Part shown: positions 9,748 through 20,522 of the stretch, piece by piece
Numbering within the stretch: the first letter of the stretch is position 1
Layout: every line of letters begins with the position of its first letter
Assembly (NCBI GenBank): GCA_016618085.1
Contig: JABLTG010000035.1
Location: forward strand, 1-64,000
Direction of reading: 5' to 3'
Length of the DNA stretch: 64,000 nucleotides
DNA from: Neovahlkampfia damariscottae
Lineage: Eukaryota > Heterolobosea > Selenaionea > Neovahlkampfiida > Neovahlkampfiidae
Notes under the pieces: model-generated
Seen by the model: only the letters and a program-made list of their open reading frames with translations
The model's database searches: none
What the model was told of the DNA's origin: nothing
Program-made: the position numbers and the translations under genes

Positions 9748-11806
9748 ATGGAGAATAACAAAATACCCAAAAGGAAAAGTATTAATGATTCAAATAGATA
9801 TGGAGAGAGAAGTTCAGTTAGTAGTATCAGAAGTGTATCTTCCACTGGTTCTGACACAAGAGAAGACGAAGTTGATACTGAACATTTTCGAGTAAGTTAA
9901 AGTTATTTTTATATTTAATTAAAGTTATCACAATCATTTGATGAAAAACCAAATAATAAAGTGATAGAGAAATGGAAAAATGTTAATGCGAATATGTCTA
10001 AAAGGTTACAAAGTTTTAATGAAACCTTAACAGTTTGAATATTTTTATTTTTATTTTTATTTAAGGATGGTGAAGTTGCTTTAACTTCTGGTATTAATAA
10101 AGCATTAGAAAAAACAACAAATTCAACTCGAAAAATAATAAAAGATATTAAAGATATTGAAATAATTATACCAAAAAATAAAAAGAGATTAGATTCAAAA
10201 TATAATTCAATTATAATACATAATACACAAAAACCACTTGTTATTGGATATCTTTATGTTTCAAGTATATTATTTTTATTTTTTATCTTTTTTTTTTTAG
10301 TTCATGAATTAGAAAACTTTGAATTTTATTCTGATATTAATAATGATTATATTTATTGTTCATTATTATTTGAAGCACAAAAAATATTAACATCATTTCA
10401 AAGTGATCCATTTGAATGGAATGAAACATGTAGATTAAATGTAACTGATGAAAATTCAACATTATATATTGAATTATTCTTAAAATCAAATAACAAATTT
10501 ATTGGTGTTATTTCTTTAAATTTAAGAAAGTTTTTAAAAGAGAATATGATTGATTCAAATTATCCATTAATTGATGAATTAGGTTCAGAAATACCAAATG
10601 TTAGATTACATTTATCTATTCAATATTCAAAATTAATTAAAAATGATGAAATTAAAAAACAACAAGAAGAAGAAGAAGAAGAAATTAAAAAAGATGAAAA
10701 TAATGATATAAGTGTTAAAAATGATAATATAAGTGTTCAAAATAATAATATAAATCAAAATGATAATGTTAATGAAAATGATAATATAATTCAAAATGAT
10801 ATAGACGATATAAAAGAACATAATCAAAATGAACAACAAAATATAAGTCTATTATATTCAACCATAGATAATGAAAGATTAAATCAAATAGAGAATGATA
10901 TTATTGAAAATCAAGAAGAATTAAATAAATTAAAACAACTTCAATTTTCAACATTATCACAATTAGCATCATCTAAAGTAGATACTAAATTAAATACTAT
11001 TGAATTACAATTTGAAGAATTAAATGGTTTAATTAGACAATTATCACAAGAAAATAAAGAATTAAAATTACAAGTATCTGAAACAACAGAAGATGTATTA
11101 TTTTATAAACAAAAAGTAAAGATTAATATTAATATTAAAAAAAATAAAGTTAATGACATTAGAAGATCATATTGATTTTTTAAGACAACAACAAGGTAGA
11201 AAGATGATTGAATGGGTTTATTTATTTTTATCAATGATAATGTATTTAGTTAGTAGAGTTGTTGTATTTTTAGGATATTTATCAAGATTAATGAATTTAT
11301 CAAAAAATATAAATAAATTTGATGAATTTGAAAATCAATTATTAAAAAGACAAGAAGTAGTTCAACAATTATCAAAGAAATTTAATTACGAAGCAGAAAA
11401 AAGATTTATACCAATATCTCAAATGAAATCAGAATATGAATCTTATATTGATAATATTGAACAAGAAGAAAAAGAAGAAGAAGAAGAAGAAGAAATTATA
11501 ATTCAAAATGATAATTCAGATGATGAATATTTAGATGTAAATGGGGATGATGATACAAAAGATGAACAAAAAAAAGAAAATTTAAAAAAAGAAGTAATAC
11601 AAATTAATCAATTAAAAGGATTATTATCACAAACTCAAAATGATATACCATCACCATTAACTGTTAGATCATTGGATGATTATAAAAAAATAAATGAAGA
11701 AAAAAAAAATGAACAAATTGAAAATAAAAAAGAAGAAAAGGATTGGTTTGAAAAATTAATGGAATCAAATAATTTTGGTGGTTATGATAAATTAAAAAAG
11801 AATTAA
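9748..11806 (+). CDS. C2-domain, coiled-coil, membrane-anchored protein
   Basis: Spliced from five exons. After a Ser/Arg-rich N-tail comes a beta-rich C2-like domain (~10240-10630) ending YIELFLKSNNKFIGVISLNL and VRLHLSIQYSKL. An Asn/Asp/Ile/Glu-rich low-complexity linker follows (10640-10860), then long coiled coils (10860-11130). A hydrophobic segment EWVYLFLSMIMYLVSRVVVFL near 11206-11270 is a likely membrane anchor, followed by more coiled coil and an acidic tail. The intron at 11116-11149 keeps the coiled coil in frame. This architecture fits a tether at a membrane contact site or trafficking step, but the family is not identified. The C2 call rests on strand pattern, not calcium-binding aspartates. 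Confidence 0.75.
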
Positions 11807-11887
11807 ATTTAGAAATTATTTATCCTAAATTTAATTTATATTTATTTTGAACCTCACAAAAATCATAAATTAAAAAAAAAAGGAAAA

Positions 11888-12658
11888 ATGAAAAAAGATG
11901 GTTCAAGAAGAAAAAATATATTAATAATAATTTAAAAGGTTTAATATATAGTTGTATTAAAATTGATGGAAATATAAAATTTGAAATTAAAGAAAATGAA
12001 TTTAAATTAAAAGAAAAGTTTCTAATGGAACATATTTTAAATTTTAAAGTTGAAAAATCAGTAAAAATATTAAAAGTATTGAATGAATATCAAATATTTG
12101 GTTTAAATGATGCTGATGAAAATATTTCATTCTTTTGTATTTCAACAATATCATTTCCAATTAGAATATCAAATGATTATTTATTAGAAATGAAAAATAA
12201 AATGAATTCAATTTATTCAATTTTTAAAGAAAATAAAAAAAGAATGAAAGAATTAAATAAATTACTTCATGAACAATTTAAATTATTTAATAATGTAAAT
12301 AATGATATTTTTATTGAATGTAAAGATTTAATTGAAATTAGAAAAGAAGAAACTCAAAAAAATATTGGTATATTCATTGTTTTTATTAATATCTCTTTGA
12401 AGATGCTGCTTTAGAAAGAGGTGACTCTATTGATAGAATTGTTGAAAAAGTTGATAAAATTGAAACAGTTGGATTTTCAATGAAAGGAAAAAGTAAAAAA
12501 TTAAAATCAAGTTTAAATTGTCAAAACTTAATTTTATATTTTTTAATATTTTTTATTTCAATCGTAAAATGAAAAATAATTTATATTTTATTTAGGTAAT
12601 TGTAATTTCAATCATTTTTATTCTTATTTTGAAATATGTCATTTTAAAGGATACATAA
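11888..12658 (+). CDS. Longin-domain R-SNARE (VAMP-like)
   Basis: Four exons, 221 residues. Exon 1 holds only MKKD plus one base; the 38-nt intron joins it to LIYSCIKIDGNIKFE, the start of a longin domain (residues 5-125). The SNARE motif spans about 130-185 and includes NIDAALERGDSIDRIV; its Arg153 is the ionic zero-layer residue of R-SNAREs. A C-terminal hydrophobic anchor (187-216) is split by a 36-nt intron. Such proteins drive fusion of vesicles or vacuoles. The start ATG was chosen because only this splice keeps the longin frame. Unlike most neighbours it has no CCAAT close upstream. VAMP7-type is most likely. Confidence 0.85.
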
Positions 12659-12781
12659 AATCATTTTTTCATTATTTTTTTTTTCTTTTTTAATATTTTT
12701 AATATTTTTGATAAAATAGAATAACAAAATAAATAGAATTTTCCAATGTTCATGTGAGAAGGATTTTCTTTGAAATTACTT

Positions 12782-13063
12782 TCAATTTCCTATTTTCAAA
12801 AAAATTAAACAAATATTATTAAATACACTTCCAATTTGTATAATGAATCCTTTTACTTTATAATATACATGCAAATTTAATTCATTTTCATTCATTTTTT
12901 CACAAATTTTATAAATTCTTTTTGTCAAAATGAAAAAATTATAGTTTCTCAACACTGTTCTACAATTCTTTAAAAATCCAAATAACAATTCATTTTCAAC
13001 TTTAAGTTCTTTGTGTAGAGTTGACAGTAATTCCACTCTTTCTTTTTGTGATGACTTGTTCAT
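12782..13063 (-). CDS. Hypothetical small helical protein, 93 aa
   Basis: One exon. ATTGG at 13092-13096 lies 29 bp upstream of the ATG. The product starts MNKSSQKERVELLSTLHKEL, is largely helical with one Cys at NCRTVLRNYNFF, and ends in a moderately hydrophobic stretch (IIQIGSVFNNICLIFLKIG). It might be a tail-anchored or complex-bound small subunit. Not recognised. It converges with the SNARE gene (gap ~120 bp). Confidence 0.55.
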   Translation of the reverse strand: MNKSSQKERVELLSTLHKELKVENELLFGFLKNCRTVLRNYNFFILTKRIYKICEKMNENELNLHVYYKVKGFIIQIGSVFNNICLIFLKIGN

Positions 13064-13105
13064 TGATTTTCAGGATTTAATAACGAATTTGATTGGATAA
13101 AATAT

Positions 13106-15286
13106 TTATTGTTTTAATTTCTTTTGTCTTCTTCTACCATAAACATCAATTGGTCTAGAATGAGATATTTGATTTGAATCATCATCACTTTCATAATCTT
13201 TTGATTTCAAAGATTCATCAATTGATTCAATTGGAGGTAAATCATTTTTTTTTAAAGATTGTAAAACGTAATCTAATTCAGGTAAAGGACCATCATAAGT
13301 TGGTAAAACAGATAATAAATATTGAACAGAATCTGGAATATAGTCATCTTTTTTTGATTTTGAAATTAATTTTCTTGGTTCAATAGGTTTATAATTTGAA
13401 GTATCAGGTTTAACAAAATTTAAATTTTTTGGTAAAAGATTTTCAATTTTTAAATTATTTTCAATATTTTCTAAAGGATATAAATCATGAAATTTGAATC
13501 TATTATTTAAAAGTTGAAAATCAGATATTTCCAATTCTGGATATATTTCAATTCTTCTTTTGATAACATTTGAAATGGATTCTAAATTACCATTTTCATA
13601 TTCAAAATCTAAGAATTCATTCCAAATTTCTAAACCTTTTTCTTTTGGTATTGCTGCAATTACTCTTTCAAATAATACTCTAATATTATCTTTATCATTT
13701 TGATGTTGAAGAAATTTTAAATATTCCATTACATACTAGTACTATAGTTAATATTCATTTTTCATTTTTACTTTTGGTTCTGTAATATATTTTTTTAAAC
13801 CAATTTCAAATACTTTTCTTGCAACAATTAAATCATTATTTTGTGACCATTCCATTAATGCTGATGCAATATAAATATGATAAGTACATTCATTTGATTT
13901 TCTTGCTTGCATAAATATATTTCTTGCAGGATTACTTCCCTTTTTATTATCATTTAAAAAGAATAAAATATACTTCTGTTCTTCTTAAAAAGTTTTGATA
14001 TTGAATAAAAGATAATGAATCCTTTCTATTTTGAATTAATCTTTCAAATATTTCTTTAGATTTTTCTAAATTCTTTCTTGTTTCTTCAAATTGAGAATAT
14101 GCTAAATGTAATAATAAATTATCAGGTAATGATTGAATTGATTTTTCAAATATTTCTGCAGCATCATTTAATAAATTGTTTTTTAAATAAAATTGTGCAA
14201 AATTATACCAAATTTCAGTAGAATGATAAAAATTTAATAAACTAAAAATAGATTTTAAAATGAATTGATTGGATAAATAATACCATTGTGAAAATGTGAA
14301 TGATACATTTTTAAATACATCTGATTGATTTAATTTTTGAGTATTTCTTTCTTCAAAATCAATTAATTTTTGCCAAATTTGTTTTTGTTCTTCTTCTTTT
14401 AGTGTACCTTTTGATGGAGTAGATAACATATTTATTAATAAACCTTCTCTTAATATTTTCTTTTCTTTTAATTTTGAAACAGATGATTTATATTTTATTA
14501 AATTCTCTGCAATTAATGTTTTAGCTAATGTTGGTGATATTTCATTTTCAAATGATTCATATTCATGCCAAATTTGATCAATACCATTCATACAATTTGA
14601 AATAGCTCTTTGATATAATGATCTTAATTTTATCATCATTTTAGATTCATCAAATTGATTTGTTATTTGTTGATTCTTTAAAAAGTTTAAATAATCAATC
14701 CAAATTGGTGTTGAATTAATATCTAATCCAACTTTATCAATTGCAAATTCAAAAGCTTTTTCAATTTCATCTTTATTTTCTTCTTTATCATTTGAACTTT
14801 TAACATAATTTAAATAATATTGCCATAATTCAACATTTAAATTATTTAATAAACATCTATCAAAGATTTCAACTCCTTCTTTTATATGTCCTGTTTCAAT
14901 TTCATGTTGTGCATATATCTTCCAATATCTACTCTATTTATATATATTAATCACTTTGAATTAAATATTATTTTACTGCTGTTGGAAATAGTTTTAAAAA
15001 TCTTTCATAAGTAACTCTTGCTTCTTCAATATGAATATTCTTTAATTCACTCATTATAATCTAATATATTAAATTAAATTCATTATATTACAATCCAAGA
15101 CTCTGTATCATATTTATCTTTTTCAACATTTTCTTCTGCTTTTTCTATTTTTTTACTTCGTTTTAAAGATGACTTTTCTTCTTCTTCTTCTTCTTCTTCT
15201 ACAACTTCTTCAACTTCATCTTCTTCATCTTCTTGGTTCAATTCTTCTTTTATATTTTCTTTTATATTTTCTTCTTCGTTACTCAT
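13106..15286 (-). CDS. CSTF3: Cleavage stimulation factor subunit 3 (CstF77/Rna14)
   Basis: An acidic N-tail (Glu-run EEEEEEEEK) is followed by HAT repeats. Recognisable blocks are ARVTYERFLKLFPTA, then RYWKIYAQHEIETGH across an intron. Others are IDQIWHEYESFENEISPTLA and IWNEFLDFEYENGNLESISN, the Suf domain shared by CstF77, Rna14 and Suppressor of forked. The protein scaffolds pre-mRNA 3'-end cleavage and polyadenylation. ATG at 15284-15286 is chosen over an upstream in-frame ATG at 15310 because ATTGGTTGG lies between them. Introns occur near 14935-14975, 15058-15086 and 13735-13755, and around 13950. Confidence 0.9.
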
Positions 15287-15346
15287 TTTTTTTTTTGAAA
15301 TTCCAACCAATTAAATTAGAGATTTAAAAAATATAAAAATTTATTA

Positions 15347-17767
15347 TTATGGATTTCTTTGAATTGTATAATTCTTTTTTGGTTTATTTTCAGATATTTC
15401 AATATTTTCATTTCTAAATAAATTTGGAGATATTTCTGCAAGCCATTCAGTTTCAATTGAACAAATATCTTTTCAAAAGAGAATAAATATTCAATAAATA
15501 ATGATTTACCTCTAATATATAATTTTGAAGTTTCAACTAAATATTAAATGAATGATATATGGATTACCAATTGAAGTAAATATTATAGTTTTTGGAAGAG
15601 GATCAGGTATAATTGAAGAAGGATGAATTCTAACTTCTAAATGATGAAATAATGTTTTATAAACTCTTTTCTTTCCAATTCTTGTTGCAGAATTTAAAAA
15701 GAAACCACTAGCTAATGCTTTTCTAATATTTAACATATCATCATTATTTCCCTTTGAAGATTCAATTGGTACATTTAATTTAATTAAAAGATCTTTTAAT
15801 TGTTTTCTAATTAACATTACCTTTTTCATTGATTTTGACTTTTAGGATAATTAGAATAATAGATTCTTTACATTAATAAAATTATTCCAACACCAATTTG
15901 AATCACCTTTTACTTTCTTATATTCATCATATACTTTTAATAATGATATTAAATCACCATAAATGGATGAGAATTTCATTTTTGATTTATCAGATTCTTC
16001 TCTTTTATTTTGTGGTGAAAAGAATATTGATTCAACAGATAACATTGAAATAATAGTTAATATCTCTTCAGTACATTTAAATTCACTTGATTTTAAAAGT
16101 ACAGAACTAAACATTGGTGGTAATGGAAATTCTGCTAATTTTTTACCAAATTTTGTAAGTTTAAATGTATTCAATTCTAATGCATCTATATTATTATTTA
16201 ATAATTTATTTTTTTTTTTTTTTTACTCAATGCTATTTAATATTAATGTTTTATAAATATCTTACAAACTAATAATTCAAATGATTTAATTACTAATTAT
16301 TATTTTTTAATATTTGTTTTCCTTTACATGATTTCTTTGATGGTTTATCAATAAAATCAAATTCTAAAATATCATCAATTCCAATAGATTTCATTTGTAA
16401 TACTACTTCAGATAAATTACATCTTTGTATTTCTGGTATTGGATATTCAATCATTTCATTTTCATAAAAATCTTCAGTATCTTTTTTCAAAAATTAAATA
16501 ATGATTCTCTTACATAATCTAAAACATTTTCCAGATTGTTCTCTTCCTGCTCTTCCTGATCTTTGCCATGAATTTGCTTTGGCAGTTTGTGTAATTTTTA
16601 AAGATTCTAAACCATTCATTGGATTATAATCTCTAAGTTTAACAAAACCACAATCAATAACAAATTTAACTATTTTTTTAATTATATTTTATAATGATTA
16701 CTTCCTGAAATGGTAATAGATGTTTCTGCAATATTTGTAGCCAATACTATTTTTCTACAACCAATTGGTGTTTTTTCAAACACTTCCATTTGTTTTTCAG
16801 ATGGTAAATTTGAAAATATTGGACAAATAATTAATTTATCAACTTCACTTGGAAGTAATTTTGATTTTTCTTCTAAAATATTTGCAATAGATTCAATTTC
16901 TTCTTGACCAGTTAAAAATACTAAAATATCTCCTTCTTTTTCATCTAAATGTGTTTGTAAACATGTAATAACAGTGGAATCAATATAATCATTTTGTGGT
17001 TCATCTGTATAATATATTTCAACTGGAAATTGTCTACCTTTGACATGAAATATTTTAGCACTATTTCAGATAAATATTTAAAAATAAAAATACTTGAAGA
17101 ATTTTGCAAATATATCTTCTTGTAATGTTGCAGACATAATTATTACTTTTAAATCTTTTCTTTTTTTTTGAATTGATTTAACAATTCCAAATAATATATC
17201 TGTATTAATTGTTCTTTCATGTGATTCGTCCAATATAATATATTCGTATCTAATAAAAATAAATATATAAATGATTTAAACTGTTTTAATAATGGATCTA
17301 TTTGTGCTTCTCTGATAATCATACCATCAGTAGCATATTTTATTTTTGTTTCTTTATAATTGGTAACATCTTCAAATCTAATAGAATAACCAACTAATTT
17401 ACCAATTTCACTATTCATTTCTTTTGCCACTCTTTGACTTAAAGTTATAGCAGCTACTCTCCTTGGTTGAGTAATTAATATTTTCTTTTTTGGTTTTAAA
17501 TAATTATAGATAAATTGAGGTATTTGTGTTCTATTTTAAAAATATAAATATATTAAGATATATACGTTCTTATTAAATTATTTTAAATTATTATTATTTA
17601 ATTATTTACTTTCCAGAACCTGTTTCACCAACAAGAACCAATGAAGTATTATTCTTTATTTCATTGATGATTTCATTCTTTACTAGATGTATTGGTAATA
17701 ATTCATTATCAAACTTCATTTTTTTTTCTTCACTGTTGTTATTTGTTGATTTAAAACTTCTTTTCAT
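15347..17767 (-). CDS. DHX33: DEAH-box RNA helicase, DHX33-like
   Basis: Eight or so exons give a ~700-residue helicase: VGETGSGK (Walker A), QPRRVAAITLSQRVA, DESHER, MSAT, LVFLTGQEEIES, TNIAETS and QRSGRAGR. Then come the winged-helix/ratchet and OB-fold regions, with KFSSIYGDLISLL, SNWCWNNFINVKNLL and IHPSSII. The short N-terminus, direct entry into the helicase core, and the YTDEPQNDYIDS block are closest to DHX33, a nucleolar factor for rRNA synthesis; DHX8/DHX15-like is the alternative. The ATG at 17765-17767 is divergent to the next gene's ATG, only 48 bp away. Most introns are T-rich, ~30-45 nt. Confidence 0.87.
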
Positions 17768-17815
17768 TTATCTGTCCAATTTTTTTTGTTAATTCAATTT
17801 CAACCAATCAAACTG
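17768..17815. promoter_or_regulatory. 48-bp bidirectional promoter with two CCAAT boxes
   Basis: The start codons of the DHX33-like gene (minus) and the small membrane protein gene (plus) are separated by 48 bp. The gap holds GTCCAATT near the minus start and AACCAATC about 8 bp before the plus start. It is a compact example of the window-wide promoter arrangement. Confidence 0.6.
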
Positions 17816-18156
17816 ATGAAAAGACACACAAATGACCATGAAGAAGTAATCCTTTGTAAAAAATTAAGATTCAATTTAGATACCAAATGTATTTGGTTTT
17901 TTAAAAATACTCACCGATGAAAGACATCCTGCAATTATGAGGTAATATCAAAGTCCTTTCTTTTTTATTATTTAAAAAAAGTATTACTTATTTTTCATTT
18001 TTTGGTTTGTTAGCAACTTCAATTTTGATATTCTTTTTACCATTTATTGATAATAGATTTGGTATTGGATTATTAGTTTTATCATTTTTATTATTCATTT
18101 TATTACAATATTTTATTAGAATAATAGAAAAAGAAAAAGAAAAAATGGAAGAATAA
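17816..18156 (+). CDS. Small two-span membrane protein (VMA21-like shape)
   Basis: Three exons: MKRHTNDHEE, then IPNVFGFLKILTDERHPAIM, then the membrane part. GT-AG introns of 34 and 40 nt join them, and only the ATG at 17816 keeps the frame. The 78-residue product has two transmembrane helices (TYFSFFGLLATSILIFFLPF and FGIGLLVLSFLLFILLQYFI) and ends in a charged EKEKEKMEE tail. Size and topology fit VMA21 (V-ATPase assembly chaperone), but I see no decisive motif. Individual exons are too short to stand out alone. Confidence 0.6.
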
Positions 18157-18164
18157 TATATTTT

Positions 18165-18924
18165 TTATCCACAACATCCTTTTTTTGGTTGTTGTTCATC
18201 TTCAGGTACAATACTTTTACCTGGATCTACAACTTTTGCACCTGTATTATCATCATTGGATGTTTTAACTGTATTTGTGCTACATTTTTTATGAATTTCT
18301 TGTAAAACTGTTGTAAATGCTTCTTCTACATTTGTTGAATCCAAAGCTGAGGTTTCAACGAAAAATAGTTTATTTGCTGTTGCAAACTCTCTTGCTTCAT
18401 CAGTTGAAACAGCTCTTAAATGTGTCAAATCAGATTTATTTCCAATTAAAATAATAACTATATCTTCAACAGCATGTTCTTGTAATTCTTTAAACCATTT
18501 CTCACAGTTTTCAAAAGTTGGTCTTTTTGAAATATCATATACTAATAAGGCTCCAACAGCACCACGATAATATGCTGAAGTAATAGCTCTATATCTTTCT
18601 TGACCAGCAGTATCTAATAAAATAAATAAAAATGAAAAAAAAAATATAAACCCCAAACTAAAAAAAAAAAAGAATATCAATTATATTTTTAATTGATTTA
18701 CCTTGTGCTTTAACTGTAGAATCTTCTATTTTTAAAGTACGTGTAGCAAATTCTACACCAATAGTACTTTTTGATTCAAGATTAAACTCATTTCGAGTAA
18801 AACTTTTTTGAAATTAAAAATAAATAAATATTTTGTACCGAGTTAAGAGATTAGATTTTCCGACACCAGAATCTCCAATAAGAACACACTTAAAAAGAAA
18901 GTCACAATCGTTTTCTCCGTCCAT
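18165..18924 (-). CDS. RAB11: Rab11-family small GTPase
   Basis: About 212 residues: P-loop [11 protein letters not shown], switch [13 protein letters not shown], switch [35 protein letters not shown], and a C-terminal KKGCCG for double prenylation. The [22 protein letters not shown] segment is diagnostic of Rab11, which directs recycling-endosome and contractile-vacuole traffic. The coding frame is cut by three introns. Two of them flank a 6-nt exon, TTTGGG (18652-18657), that supplies the invariant Trp of WDTAGQ. Without it the protein would read AQDTAGQ. ATTGG lies ~30 bp upstream of the ATG. Confidence 0.95.
18652..18657 (-). other. RAB11: 6-nt micro-exon of RAB11
   Basis: Read on the minus strand, intron 18658-18701 (GT...TTTTAG, 44 nt) is followed by TTTGGG and then intron 18614-18651 (GTTTATA...TTATTAG, 38 nt). 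Joining gives G+TTTGGG+AT, codons GTT TGG GAT, that is Val-Trp-Asp before TAGQ. A Trp at this place is nearly invariant in Rab proteins. The alternative, one 88-nt intron, would delete it and be about twice the local intron size. Confidence 0.85.
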
Positions 18925-19000
18925 TCTCTTCTATTTTTTACAAAATCAGTTTAATTGGTTGAATGAATTTGTCCAATAAAAAACTCTGACAGCAAATTCA

Positions 19001-19198
19001 ATGAATAGTATTTTATTCACCAAAATGATATTCAAAACAAATAGAATTAGAAATAAAATGAAGTCAATAGTAATCCTTCAAATTATTCTTTTAATTCCAT
19101 GATATCCCCACAGTAGAATGAATTCATCTAAAAATGAGCAAGACATATCATATTACAATGTTCAAATTAAAGGAATTGAAAATATTAATGCAATATAA
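19001..19198 (+). CDS. Possible tiny two-exon gene
   Basis: ATG at 19001 lies 25 bp after a CCAAT (18972-18976). A first exon MNSILFTKMIFKTNRIRNKM is followed by a possible GT-AG intron (about 19062-19110), then a short exon ending TAA at 19198. That is 6 bp before the stop of the convergent gene, a spacing typical of this window. The product would be ~50 residues with a basic, mitochondrial-presequence-like N-terminus. No family recognised; noncoding is quite possible. Confidence 0.3.
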
Positions 19199-19204
19199 AT
19201 GAAT

Positions 19205-20467
19205 TTATTTTTTTTTTCTATTTTTTAGTTCAATTAACCAAGGAGGTTGATCATTTTTTTCCACTTGTTTCATTTCTACTTTATTTATTGATAATTTTTG
19301 TTTTGGTGGTGGTATTGATTTCTTTGGAATATTTTTGATTTGTGGATCACTTACAATATTTGAATCTATTGGTTTTAAAAATTTCTTCACTTTTTTCATT
19401 ATATATTTTAATATTTTTGGATTTTTCATTTCTTCTTTTGACAAACCTGCTTTTTCAAATATTTCAATCCATTCATTTGGTATTTCATGTTCACCAAATA
19501 ATTCAAATATTTCATCTTTTTCTTTATTTTCATTTCTAGGTAATCTTTTTAAAGATCTTCTTTTTGATATTCTAATAACTATAGTTTTATTATTTAATTG
19601 TGTAATTTTCAATTTCTCTTTATTCAATATTTCTTTTAACTTTTTAAATATTATTTAATAAACATTTAAATTACTGATTCAATATCTTGAACATAAGATA
19701 AAATATTATCTTCATAAGATTTTCTATTATATTTTTCCATAAATTCATCAATTTCATTTGGTGCATCAATGTCAAGTATATCTTCATTTTTGATAATTTC
19801 ATTTTCTGATATAATTTGAATATAATTTGAAGGAAAGAATCCAACTGAATCACTCTTATATTTTAAATGACCATACCACCTATATATTTAATATCATCTT
19901 CTTCTAGATTACCATCCACTTTCAAAATCTTTATCTAAAACAAATATTTCTTTATCTTTTATTAATTCAATTTCTTCTTCATCATTAGTTTTATAATTAT
20001 AATTTATTTTATAAATTTCATCTTTTCTATTAATTTCAAATTTAATTTCTTTTGAAACTACATATTTTCTTAAATCAAGAAATATTTCAATGAATAAATT
20101 ATTCTTTTTTTATTTAAATTATTTTTAATTTTACACAAAACTCACTCTTTAAAATGGAAAACAAATAATTATGTAACATGATTTCTCTTTTTAAAGAATA
20201 ATCAAGATGACCATGAAATATTTGTGTAGGAAAATTGATTTTTTCATAAAAACTGTTTCCTAAATTTGAAATTAAGTTAGCATGTAATTGACAAAAGTCA
20301 AAGTATCTTTTTTTAATGGTCCAAGTTTGATTTGAGTTTTTACAATTTATCCAATATTCCACAAAATATGTTTTCGTTTCTTTGTTATTCAAAATTTCAA
20401 AGTGATCTATATTTACAATTACTAAAGGATTTTCTTTTTCTGTTTTTGTTCCTTTTCGTTTTCTCAT
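19205..20467 (-). CDS. PX-SH3 adaptor with a PAK-box-like helix
   Basis: Spliced from five exons, ~310 residues. Residues ~15-135 form a PX domain (YFVEYWINCK, KKRYFDFCQLHANLI, FPTQIFHGHLDYSLKREIMLHNYL), expected to bind a phosphoinositide. An SH3 domain follows: YNYKTNDEEEIELIKDKE, then GWWYGHLKYKSDSVGFFPSN across an intron. Later, IPNEWIEIFEKAGLSKEEMK followed by NPKILKYIMKKVKKFL strongly resembles the C-terminal half of a Rho-family p21-binding domain (PAK box). The classical ISxPxxFxHxxHVG core is missing. The C-terminus is QPPWLIELKNRKKK. Its role is probably as a scaffold between membrane lipid, a proline-rich partner and a Rac/Cdc42-type GTPase, as in p47phox/p40phox or Bem1. The exact family is uncertain. 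Confidence 0.85.
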
Positions 20468-20522
20468 AATATCTCTTGACTAACTAGAAGTATGATGATT
20501 GGTTGAAAAGACTAAAATTTAT

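Noticed and set aside
10633-10839. A minus-strand Ile/Phe-rich frame
   Set aside because: Antisense of the Asn/Asp/Glu-rich linker in the C2-domain gene; no promoter or family.
12400-12470. Zero-layer Arg replaced by Gln in the longin SNARE
   Set aside because: Re-alignment to VAMP2 places the ionic-layer residue at the Arg of LERG, which is conserved.
18614-18701. RAB11 lacking the invariant Trp (one long intron)
   Set aside because: A 6-nt exon inside the apparent 88-nt intron restores WDTAGQ with two introns of normal size.
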